64,000 bases of DNA, taken from the NCBI GenBank assembly GCA_019694435.1, contig JAIBBZ010000031.1, positions 1-64,000 on the forward strand. Reading direction: 5' to 3'. Both the position numbers and the translations under genes were made by a program. Positions 8,557 through 18,800 of the stretch are shown here, one piece after another (the stretch's first letter is position 1; every line of letters begins with the position of its first letter). This DNA is from Pirellulales bacterium (GTDB taxonomy: Bacteria > Planctomycetota > Planctomycetia > Pirellulales > JAEUIK01). The notes under the pieces were generated by a model, which worked only from the letters and a program-made list of their open reading frames with translations, searched no databases and had not been told where the DNA came from.

Positions 8557-9339
8557 ATGGCCGACTATCTCGAGGTTTGTGAAACCGCTGCCCGGGCCGG
8601 TGGCCAGGTGCTCCGAGATTGGGCCGGCCGCTTCGCCGTCCGCGAAAAAGGCCCTGCCGATCTGGTTACCGAAGCCGACCTGGCGTCGCAGGAAACGATT
8701 CGCGAAATCGTGCTCAAGGCGTTTCCCAGCCACGGGTTTCTCGGCGAAGAGGGCGGCGGCATCCCGGCCGGTCCCGAGGGCTTTCGGTGGATCGTCGATC
8801 CCTTGGACGGAACATCGAATTACGTCCACGGCCTGGCTTACTACAGCGTATCGGTGGCTCTTGAGTGCCAGGGCGAGCTTCTCGCGGGCGCGGTTTACGA
8901 CCCGGTGATCGACCACATGTTCTCTGCGGCCGCCGGTCAACCCGCGCACCGCAACGGCGAAACGCTCCAGGTCAGCCGTTGCACTCGCATGGACGATGCC
9001 ATGGTGGCCGCGAGCCTTGCCGCGCGGCTCAGCCCTGACCATCAGGAAATGCGGGATTTTGTCGCGGTAACGTGCCATTGCCAGACGATTCGCCGCCTGG
9101 GCTCGGCGGCCTTGAACCTGTGCCACGTGGCGAGCGGCAACCTGGACGCCTACTGGGCCATTAGCAACCAGCCCTGGGACATCGCCGCAGGTTTTCTCAT
9201 CGCCCGACAGGCCGGAGCCGTGATCACGGAGCTCGACGGCGGCCCGGTCGATCTGGCTCGTCCCCGATTCATTGCCGCTTCGAGCGAGCCGCTACGAGCC
9301 GAACTGCAGGCGATTCTGGCCGCAACGCGAACAGCATAA
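8557..9339 (+). CDS. Inositol monophosphatase family protein
   Basis: A 260-aa Mg-dependent phosphomonoesterase of the IMPase/FBPase/CysQ superfamily. Metal-site motifs are complete: GEEGG (about residues 66-70), WIVDPLDGTSNYVHG (about 81-95) and the C-terminal WDIAAGFLIARQAGA. Likely substrates are inositol 1-phosphate or a related sugar phosphate; the sequence does not decide between SuhB-, HisN- and CysQ-like roles. The ATG is fixed by AAGGAAGGAG seven bases upstream. It is probably monocistronic, with a TATAAT element just upstream. Confidence 0.9.
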   Translation: MADYLEVCETAARAGGQVLRDWAGRFAVREKGPADLVTEADLASQETIREIVLKAFPSHGFLGEEGGGIPAGPEGFRWIVDPLDGTSNYVHGLAYYSVSVALECQGELLAGAVYDPVIDHMFSAAAGQPAHRNGETLQVSRCTRMDDAMVAASLAARLSPDHQEMRDFVAVTCHCQTIRRLGSAALNLCHVASGNLDAYWAISNQPWDIAAGFLIARQAGAVITELDGGPVDLARPRFIAASSEPLRAELQAILAATRTA

Positions 9340-9406
9340 AGCACTTGCAGCGTGCATCGCGTCGCATCTCGGGTCGTGCTGCCCCGAGCAGGGGGAGCTC
9401 TGAAAC

Positions 9407-9435
9407 TTGGTGCCCCCGTCAAGGCTAGTTAGACT
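9407..9435 (+). promoter_or_regulatory. Candidate promoter of the giant-protein operon
   Basis: TTGGTG, a 17-nt spacer and TAGACT lie about 80 bp before the first giant gene. The -35 and -10 match the consensus at four positions each, with ideal spacing. A GC-rich hairpin (CTCGGG 9368-9373 with CCCGAG 9383-9388) upstream may end the preceding gene. Confidence 0.4.
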
Positions 9436-9513
9436 AAATCTGGTCGGAACATTCGGCGTATCAATCCCGTCTTGCGCCGCCTGCTTGCGCGATATTGGCG
9501 GTCGTCTTTTCCC

Positions 9514-12500
9514 ATGACATCACGACGCAAGGGGGCCGAGCGCGGGCTCCTGGCGGCGCTGTTGCTTCTGCTGCTGGCCAACCCGGTTGGCCTTGCTCAG
9601 CAACCGCCCGAGTCCGCGCCACCGCTGCCCCCTGTCAGCCCAACGACGGTTGCTTCGCCGCCTGGCGAGTCGCAGGCGGTCCAGCCCGCGCCCGTTGCCG
9701 AGCGTCAGCCATCGGTCTTTTACCTGCCGGACGAAACGGGCAAGCTCCAGCCCGTGTTGAATTTTCCGTTGGCCGATTTCCAGGAGTTGTTGGCTCTCCG
9801 CGAAGCCGAGGCAGGCAGCGCCGCTCGGCCGAAATACTCGCTCGAACTTTCGATCGAGGGCAGCGAGCAGCCCGGCCATGCGGCCCTCGAAATTGTAGCC
9901 ATCGTCAAAGCGGCCAGCGAAGGCTGGACGCGCGTGGCGTTGGGGATGCCCGGCGCGGCGCTGATCGACGCGCCGCAATACGAAGGCGAAGGCGAATTCT
10001 TCCTGGACTACCAGCGGGCGGCGGCGCCCCAGGAACAGGACGAGGGCTACGTCGTCTGGCTGCGCGGCGACGCCGCACAAATCCACCGGATCGCATTTTC
10101 CATGCGCGTGGCCATTGCGCGAATCGGCGAAGAATCCCGGCTCAAGCTGCAACTGCCTCAAGCCGAGCCGGCCAGGCTGCGATTTCAAGCGGCCGTTGCC
10201 GCTGCCCAAACCACACTGAGCACCGGCGCGGTGCTCGTCGATCAAACGACGAACGAAACGGGTACGCTTCTCGACATCGCGGGGCTGACGCCGGAGTTTG
10301 AGTTGGCCTGGCGCGCTCCCGAGACTCAGGCCGCCGCCGTGCCTGCGGTGCTCCAGGCGAGCGGCACCGTCCAGTTGAGCATCGACGGGCGCACCGTCAC
10401 GAGTGAGGCCTTGTTGGCCGTCAGCAGCCTGGGCAACGTCCCGCTGCAAACGATCGAGATCCAGTTGCCGCCGGGCGCTGACCTGATCACGGGTCCGCGA
10501 CAGGATTACACCGTGATCGAGGCGGGCCTGGGGCCGGGCGACGTGCCGTTGGCCGACACGGTCCAAATCAAGCTGCCGCAGCCCACGCCCGGTCCGGTCG
10601 AAGTGCGGCTGATCACGCAGCGAGCTTATACCCCTGTGACCGGAGAAAACTGGCTCGAACTGGCTGGCTTCGAAGTTGTGGGCGCGGCCCGGCAGACCGG
10701 CTTCATGACGATTCAGGTCGTCGGCGACTGGCAAATCGTCTGGGGCGCCCGGCGCGGCGTGCGCCAGGTCGAAACGCTGCCCGCCGAGCTGCGTAAACCC
10801 GAACTGTTGGCCGGATTCGAGTACCTCAGCCAACCTGCCTCGCTGCTGGCTCGCGTCGTGCCGCGCGAAACGCGCCTGGCCGTCGAACCGGAGTACATCG
10901 TGCTCGTCGACGCCGACCGGGTGCGGCTCGAAGCGAGGCTTCGCTACACAGTGCGCGGCGCCAAGGCCTTTGCGCTCGACGTCGAAATGCCCGATTGGGA
11001 GATCGACGAAGTGGGGCCGGCGTCGCTGGTCGACCTCAATGGCCTGGTGCCTGAGCAGCGGATGCCGCTGTCGCTGCCATTGTTGCAGCCGGCCGTTGGC
11101 GAATTGCAACTGGCCGTGCGTGCGCATCGTTCGCTTTCGCCCGATACGCAGCAGCTCCAGATTTCGTTGCCGCGACCGCGGGCCAACGCGCAGGGCGCCG
11201 CGACCGTGTATGTATTGCCCGCCGACAATGTGACCCTGGTTGAACGCACCGCCTCGTGCGTCGGGCTCAATCGCCAGGCAGTCACGTTGCCGGCCGATTT
11301 GCCGCGACGATCGCAGGAGCCGCTGACCTATCGCGGCGAACCGGGCGATTTGGTGTTCGCGGCCGACTATCGCGTCGAACCGGGGCGAGTCCGGGCCCAG
11401 GTGACCGGGCAAGTCGAACTGCGGGACGACGGCGCCCTGATCGAACAGACTCTCGCCTATCAAATCGCGTACGAGCCCGTCGAAAGCGTCATCGTGCTCG
11501 TGCCACGCGCCATGGTCGACTCGCCGGCGCTTGAGTTTCTGCTGGATGACAAGCCGACGAAGCCGACCGTACTACCCGGAGACGAGCTGCAGGACGCCGG
11601 CATCGCGCGCCTGCGAGTGCCGCTGGGCAAGCCGACAATCGGCAGCCTCAACCTGCGAACGCGGTTCAGCTCGAGTGAAGATCCGCTGCCGTCGGGTACG
11701 ACCGTGGCGCGCGGTTGGCCCTTGGTCATGCCGGCCGACGACGTGTTTTCGCGCTGCGAGCTGCGCGTCGTGACGCGCCCCGGGCTGCGCGCGCTGCCGC
11801 GGTACGACGAGTGGACCAACCCACCGGGTGCTGTGTTGCGGCGCGATGAATTGTTGCTGGCCGCTGCCAAGCCGGTGCACGAGCTGCGCATGGCCCTCAG
11901 CCTCGAGGACCGCGCCCCGTTTGGCGGCACGCTGGTCGAGCGGGCTTGGATTCAGTCGTGGCATGGCCCGCGCGATGCGCAATATCGCGCAGCCTACTTG
12001 CTCGCCAGCGCAGAGCCTGAATTCATCCTGGAATTGCCCACGGGTGTGCCCTTGGCGAGCTGCGAGTTTGCCGTCGACGGGCGCCGCGTGGCGCCGACCG
12101 TGATGGCCGACGGGCGCTTGCAGTTTGCGCTGCCGGCCGCTGCCGATGGGCGTCATCGCCTCGAATTCGACTATCGCCTGCCCAACGGTCCGAAACAGCC
12201 CGTGCTCGTCGCGCCACGGATCGCCGGGGGAGCGTGGGTGCGGCGCATGTTTTGGGAAGTCGTGCTCGCGCCGGGTACCCATTTGCTGCAAACGCCAACG
12301 GGTCTCTACGGCGAGTTTCGATGGGCCTGGCAAGGTGCCGGATGGGGCAGGCAGCCAACGCTCTCGACGCGTCAACTCGAGGACTGGATCGGTGTCGAGC
12401 AGCGGGCGGCACTGCCGCCGGGTGCACAGCGCTATCTGCTCAGCGCCGCGGGAATGCCTGACGAGGCATCGCTGGCAACCGTCGAACGCCGAACCTTGCT

Positions 12501-12867
12501 GCTCTTGGCCGCCGGGCCGGCCTTGGCCCTGGGCTTGTGGATGATCTATTGGTCGGCCTTGCGCCAACCGGCCATGTTTCTGGTGTTGGGAATCGCGCTG
12601 GCCTGTGTTGCGGGCCTGGCGCCGGAGCCTGCCGTGCTGTTCGCGCAGTCTGCGCTGGCGGGTATCGCGCTGGCCTTGGTGGCCGCGCTCTTGCGGCAAT
12701 GGACTTTGCGGCGGCAACGGCCCCCGACTCTGCCGCGCAGCCGCGGCGGCAGCTCGATCGTCGAGTTGGGCTCGACGGCACGTCAGCGTGCGTCCCGGAG
12801 CGGTGTGCCTTCGACGACGGAGCCGGCGCCGCTGCCGATTGCCATGCAAACCAGCGAGCAGCCGTGA
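9514..12867 (+). CDS. Large secreted, C-terminally membrane-anchored protein (1117 aa)
   Basis: Residues 1-29 form a signal peptide (GLLAALLLLLLANPVGLAQ), followed by a Pro/Ser-rich linker. The bulk, about residues 70-1000, is a chain of beta-sandwich-like segments with no Cys clusters or catalytic motif I recognise. The C-terminus has three membrane helices (LLLLAAGPALALGLWMIYW, MFLVLGIALACVAGLA, SALAGIALALVAALL) and a short basic cytoplasmic tail. The ATG was preferred to an upstream TTG at 9472 because the signal peptide begins there. The stop shares an A with the start of the next gene. Function is unknown; the topology suggests a large cell-envelope surface protein. Confidence 0.75.
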   Translation: MTSRRKGAERGLLAALLLLLLANPVGLAQQPPESAPPLPPVSPTTVASPPGESQAVQPAPVAERQPSVFYLPDETGKLQPVLNFPLADFQELLALREAEAGSAARPKYSLELSIEGSEQPGHAALEIVAIVKAASEGWTRVALGMPGAALIDAPQYEGEGEFFLDYQRAAAPQEQDEGYVVWLRGDAAQIHRIAFSMRVAIARIGEESRLKLQLPQAEPARLRFQAAVAAAQTTLSTGAVLVDQTTNETGTLLDIAGLTPEFELAWRAPETQAAAVPAVLQASGTVQLSIDGRTVTSEALLAVSSLGNVPLQTIEIQLPPGADLITGPRQDYTVIEAGLGPGDVPLADTVQIKLPQPTPGPVEVRLITQRAYTPVTGENWLELAGFEVVGAARQTGFMTIQVVGDWQIVWGARRGVRQVETLPAELRKPELLAGFEYLSQPASLLARVVPRETRLAVEPEYIVLVDADRVRLEARLRYTVRGAKAFALDVEMPDWEIDEVGPASLVDLNGLVPEQRMPLSLPLLQPAVGELQLAVRAHRSLSPDTQQLQISLPRPRANAQGAATVYVLPADNVTLVERTASCVGLNRQAVTLPADLPRRSQEPLTYRGEPGDLVFAADYRVEPGRVRAQVTGQVELRDDGALIEQTLAYQIAYEPVESVIVLVPRAMVDSPALEFLLDDKPTKPTVLPGDELQDAGIARLRVPLGKPTIGSLNLRTRFSSSEDPLPSGTTVARGWPLVMPADDVFSRCELRVVTRPGLRALPRYDEWTNPPGAVLRRDELLLAAAKPVHELRMALSLEDRAPFGGTLVERAWIQSWHGPRDAQYRAAYLLASAEPEFILELPTGVPLASCEFAVDGRRVAPTVMADGRLQFALPAAADGRHRLEFDYRLPNGPKQPVLVAPRIAGGAWVRRMFWEVVLAPGTHLLQTPTGLYGEFRWAWQGAGWGRQPTLSTRQLEDWIGVEQRAALPPGAQRYLLSAAGMPDEASLATVERRTLLLLAAGPALALGLWMIYWSALRQPAMFLVLGIALACVAGLAPEPAVLFAQSALAGIALALVAALLRQWTLRRQRPPTLPRSRGGSSIVELGSTARQRASRSGVPSTTEPAPLPIAMQTSEQP

Positions 12868-15800
12868 TGCGTACCGCGCACAGGATGGTCACGCTGGCTG
12901 CGTGCACGGCTGCCTTGATCTGCTTGTCGGCCGAGGCCGCCGAACCGCAGCAGGCGGCGCTCGAATTTCGCCGGGCGTATGTGCCTGCCGACCGGGTCGA
13001 CGATTGGCCCTTGGCGGCCGAAGCCTATTTTCCCGTCGCGCCCGCAGAGTTCGAACGCCTGGTCGATCTTGCAGAGCGCGCCGGCGCAGGACTCCCGATC
13101 GAAGTCGCGCGGCTCCAATCGGCCGAATACGAACTGACGGCCGACGATCAATCGCTCGTTGGTCAAGGGCGGTTCGCCGTCGAGATGCACGGGACCGAGC
13201 CCGGCTGGCTCGGTTTGCATCCCTGCAATTTTGCCGTCGTCGGCGGACGGTGGCAGGGCACTCCCGCGCAGCCCGTTCGCCTGGCGATGAATGCCGCGGG
13301 TCAATTGATCGTCTTCGTCGAAAAGTCGGGGCAGCTCGAGCTCGATCTCGTGCGGCGGCAGGTGCATGGGGGAGCGTCCGTCGCCTTGTGGCGCTGCGAG
13401 CTGCCGGCCGCGGCGCGCAGCCGTTTGCAACTGCGTCTTCCTGCCGACATCCAGGCGGCGTGCAACCAGGGCGTCTGGGAATCGCCGGCGGCCGACAGCG
13501 GCCTGTGGCAGGCCGACCTGGGCGGCACGACCACCTTCGAGGTGCGCACGATGCGGCGCGGCAGTTCGTTGCCGGTCGATGCGTCAGCCGAACTACGTCA
13601 ATCGATCGCCTATCGAATCTTGCCGCAAGGACTCGAGGCCAGTGCGTCGCTCACGATCGGGCCTAGTTCGGCCGGCACCGATCGCGTGCGCGTTGCACTG
13701 GCCCGGCCGCTGCAGGTGATTTCGGTATCGTTGCGCGGCCAGCCCTTGCCTTGGGCGCCCGACGGCGAAGGAAACTCGTCCCTCCAGCGCTTCGTGGTGC
13801 AATTGCCAGAGACGACTTTCGACACGGTATCGTTGCAGGTGATCGCGGTGGCGCCTTGGCCAGAAGGCACTGAGTTTTCGTTGCCGCGGTTCGAATTGGC
13901 CGACGTCACTCACGGGTCGCACCGCGTGGCCTTGGTCGTGCCGGCGCCGCTGGTGGTGAGCGAGCTTTCGGCGCCGGGCTATCGGCAATCGAAATTCAGC
14001 CGCGTTGCCGGAGACAGTCCAGGGGAGACCTTCGAATTCGAGCGGACCGACCCCGAGGCGAGCATCCATCTCGTGATTCAGCGCGCACTAGCGCGCGCTG
14101 CGGCAGAACTCGTCACGCATTGGGAAATCGGGCCGACATTGCGGGCCCGTATCGTCGGTCGCTTCCACGGTAGCGAGGGCGAACGCACGCGTCTCGAAGC
14201 CGACGTCCAGCCGGGCTGGACGGTTTCCGCGGTCGAGGCGTCGCCGACCGAGGCTTTGGCCGGTTGGCAGATGGAGACCGACGACGCGACCGGTGCACGC
14301 CTGGTCGTGCGACTGAACAGCGCGCTCGCCAACGCGAGATCGGTACAGCTCACCGTCGAGGGCACCAGCAGCGTGGATTTGTCGGGCCGCACGTCGCTGC
14401 GGCTGGCAGAAGCGAAATGGCTGCGGTATCGCGACGTTCAGATCCGCGAGCACTGGCTGCACGTCCGAGCCCAACCACCTATGCGCATCGAAGCGGGCGG
14501 CGACCGGTCCAACGTCACGCGCGCTGATTTGGGAGAGACAGCGCAACAACTCCTGTCGACCGATACGGATGGGTTGCTGTTCGATCTGCTTGAGTCGGGC
14601 CGCAGCCGCAAGATCGACATGGCCCGCCAGCGGTCGCGGTACCGCGCCGCATGCCGGAATGAGATTTGGGCCGAACGACAGACTTGGCTCGAATCATTGT
14701 CGATTCGTTGCGTACCGGAAGAGGGGCCGCTCGACCGGATCGTCGTCCAAGCGACCGACGGTTACGACTGGCAATGGACGTGCGAAGCGGCCGGCCCCGA
14801 TGGGTTGGTGGTCACTCCGCTGGACGACTTGGGTCCCGGTTTGCAGGCCTGGGAACTGCGGATGCTGCGCCCGCAAACGGTGCCGGTCGTGTTTCGAGCC
14901 AAGCGCGAGGTAGCGGGAAACGAGCCTTTGGTGCCGACCTTGGTCAGTGTTCCGGAAGCGACCGAGCAATCGGGACTGCTCGCCCTGGGCGCCGGCGCCC
15001 ATGCGCGACTGCGGCTCAGCGAATGCCACCTCGAGGCCGCGCCCGTTGACCCGCCCGCGGACGCATCGCCTGCCGGCTGGACGCACGGTTTTGCCTACGA
15101 GCCGGCAACCGCTTTGGCGGCGACAGGCCGGCCGTTGTTGGTGGTCAACCAGGCGGAACAGTCTGCGCAGCACACGATGCAACTCTGGCAAAGCAGGTGT
15201 GTTTCGCGGCTGCAGCCAACGGGCCTTGCGCGGCACACTTTGACCTACCGGCTGGAAAACCCTGCCGGGGCGCCGGACCTCGACCTGGAGATTCCTGCGC
15301 AACTGACCGTGCGGCGGGTTTCCGTCGATGGCGAGGTCGTCCCACGCAACTTTTCGGCTGCTCGGCTCCGTGTCGCATTGCCCCGTGCGAAGCGGCTGGC
15401 GACGATCGTCATCGAGGCCGAGTCGACCGATCGGTGCCCCGACTATCGCGGACGGTTTAGTTTTCCCTGGCCCAAGTCGCAGGCATCCTGCAACGAATAC
15501 GTGACCACGCTCGTCGTGCCCGAACGGTACGCCTGCCACCGCGTCGATCAGGCGGCTTCCCGCGGCCCGGGAATCGTAGCGCGGTTGTGGGGACCGCTCG
15601 CGCCGAGTGCCTTGGACGAACGGGTAGCGCAATCGCGGCTTGGGGAACAATTGCCCGCGAGCAGCGACGAGGCGAGCCCGGGCTGGGCCGTCTACGAAGA
15701 TCGCGGCAGCGATCCGGCGCGGCTGGCATTCGAATTGACCGATCGCTCGGTGCGACGCGCCTGGGGCTGGGCCGGTCTGATCACGGCGCTGGGCCTGGCG

Positions 15801-18800
15801 GCGCTGTTGCTCCGCTGGCCGCGCGCTTGGGCCGTGTGGTGCGGCACCGTAGTGCTGACGGCGCTGTGCGCGCCGGGCGAGACCGCGCATCTGGCAGGCT
15901 ACGCCGCATTGGGCACTCTGCTCTCGTTGCTCAGCATGCTTTCGAGCAGGCCATCCGTTCCGCAGAGCGTGGTCGAACGATCGAGCGTGCGCCGCGCGGG
16001 GACCGTTGCCGTCGCCTCGACGGCGCTGTTGCTGTTCGTGAGCCTGGCGCGATTGTGCAGCGCCCAATTGGCCGCGCCGCAGCGCTGGGCCGAGGTGCTG
16101 ATCCCCGTCGGTGCCGACCGCGAGCCGACGGGCGATCGTTACCAGGTGCCTGCCCGCCTGTACGACGCGTTGCACCGGGTGGCCGCTCGTGCCAGCGGTC
16201 TGGCCGATCCGTGGTTGATCGAGGAAGTGATCTATGAACTGGCTCCACGGGAAGACAACGCAACCAGCACGAGTTTCGCAACGGGTCGGCTGCTCGTACG
16301 GATTCAATCATTCGTCCCGCGCCAACGCGTGACGCTGCCCTGGGGCGGCGAGTCGGCTCCGGCCGCATTGGACGGCGCGCGCCTGGCCGGTAGGCCTGTC
16401 GAGGTGCAATGGGACGTGCAGCGCAGGCAAATCGAGTTTGAGATCCCTCAAGCCGGTGCAAGTGTCTTCGAGTTGCCCTTCGAGATTCCGAACAGCGGCA
16501 CCGGAGCGGGCGAGCTACGTACCGTCCCGTTTGCCCTGGCCAAGGTCCGGCTTGTTCCCTATGCAAATCGCGCTGCGAATTGGCGCGTGACATCGGCCAT
16601 TGGCCCCGTGCAAGAGAACGCCTCGGGAGCGTCGTTGGTGGTCATGGGGCCTGCCGATCGATTGCGACTGGAAGCGAATGCTGCCGCGCCCGAATCGCCG
16701 CCCGAGACCGAATCCGCCCGGGTAGAAGTCGAGCAGATGATCTGGCTGCGGCCTCAGGCATCGTCGACCGTGGCCAACGTCCGGTGTCGCTACCGTGTAC
16801 TGCAGGGCAGCGTACGAACGCTGCGATTGAAGGTCGATCCTGCGTTGAGCCTGCCCCCTTTCACCGGGGCCAGTTCGAGCGTGGCGCGGGCCAGATTGTC
16901 GAGCGGAGAATTGACGCTCGATTTGGCCCAGCCGTGCACGGATCGCGTGACGGTCGACCTCACGTTTCTGCTGCGCGGAGGCGGCGAGGCACAAACGCTC
17001 GTCTGGCCCGAACTCCAGCCGCTCGAAGCCACGGTGGTTTCGCGGCAGATCGCCGTGACGCTCGGCGACTTGTGGCAGGCGAAGGCGCCTGCGGCAGCAG
17101 GATTCATCGAACAATCCGTCGCCGAGTTTGCGACGGCCTGGGGCCAGCGTGCGCTGCCGCCGAGCCTGGCTTATCGGGCGACGGAAGCAAACGCCACGTG
17201 GTCGTTGCCGCTCGGGGCGACACGCGTGCGCGCAACGGCAGTCAACGACCTGTGCGTCCGTCTGGGGCGGACGGCGGCCGAGTTTCGCTGGCAAGTTACG
17301 CTGCTTCCGGCGGAAGCAACACCCTTTCAATATCGAGCCTTGGTGCCGGCCGAACTCGAGATCGACGAAGTTAGCGTCAGTACGCCGGACGTCGAACACG
17401 TCGCACGCTGGTCGTTGCCCGCCGCGGGACAATTGAATGTATTCCTGAGCGAGCCGATCGATACACCAGCGGTGCTGCGCGTTGGAGGCCGGTTGCCGCT
17501 CGGCACGCCGGGGACTTGCGACATCGAACCGCTCGCCCTGGCCACGGCCACCGACGGGCCGAGACGCGTGTTCGTGTTTCGCCAGCACGACGTGCTGGCC
17601 AACGTCGCGATGCTGCCGCCATGGCAATTCGTAGCCGACGCCTTGCCAGAGGGTGCGCCGACCGCCTGGGGACAGCCGATCGGCGGCTGGTCAGGTCCGA
17701 ACCTGGCGACGCTCGAAGCCAAGGTACAGGCCAACGAGCCGAGCGCCCAATTGACGACGGTCGTCGCGCTCGACCACGAGGCCGACGATCGCTGGTCGGC
17801 CTCGCTCGCCGGTCGACTGCTCGTCAGCGCGGGCGTCGTAGACCGGCTGCAGTTCGAAGTGCCCGCCGAATGGACGGGGCCCTACGCGGTCGAGTCCGAA
17901 GGCACGGTGCGCCTGGCAGGTACGACGGCCGCTGGCGGCAGGATACTCGAGATCGAACCGGCAGCGCCTGTGGCCCAGGTGTGGCAGTTCCGCATTCGTG
18001 GACCGCTCGTGGCATCGCCCGGTCGCCCGCAGACGACGCCGCGCATCGTATGCCTCGACGCCCAGGCCGATCGCTACTATCGCTTACCCACGCAGGCCAA
18101 TGCCGCCTTGCTGGGTTGGGAGCTGCGCGACCTGGCTGCCGACGAGCTGCCGGCAGGCTTCGAGGAAGGGCCCGTAGGTAGCGACGCGACGACCGTCTAC
18201 CGTGCGATCAGCGACGACGCTTCCGCCGCGCTGCGGCTGGCCCTGGCGGCCGACGGCATGGCCCGCGTCCGGCTTGCCGATATCCGCGTGGTGCAGGTCG
18301 ACCTGGACCAGATCGGCGGCATCGCGAGCTACGATCTCGAGCCGGGCGGTATGAGCCAGGTCGAAGTGGAATTGCCTCCGGCATGTACGGCATTGCAGTG
18401 GCGAATGGCCGAAGTCCCGGCCGACCCCGAGCGTGTCGCCGCGCGGCGTTGGCGGCTGCGGCTGGCGTCTCCGCGCTTGCCGCAACGGCTGGAATTGCAA
18501 TTCCGCATCTCGCGGAGCGAATTGCCCGCGGATGCGACGGTCTTGGCGCCACAGATCGTCGACCTGCCGGTCGAACGCACCGTTTGGACGGCGCCGGCGG
18601 CGTTCCGATCGGCGGCCAAGACGGGTCGTTCGGTCGGGCCCCTGCCCGCGGCGATGCTACGCATCCAAGCCGCGACGGAACTGTTGAAGCTGGGAGCAGC
18701 GCAGCTGGCCGATTCGCCTGCCGAGCTGCGCACCCGGTGGTATCTGCCCTGGCAGCGGCGCTGGCAAGCGTGTCGAGCCGATGTGGCGGCGCAGTTGGCC

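Noticed and set aside
9520-11463. A 647-codon open frame on the minus strand opposite the first giant gene
   Set aside because: Arg/Gln/Gly-rich low-complexity translation, no domain or start signal; a by-product of high GC in the real plus-strand gene.
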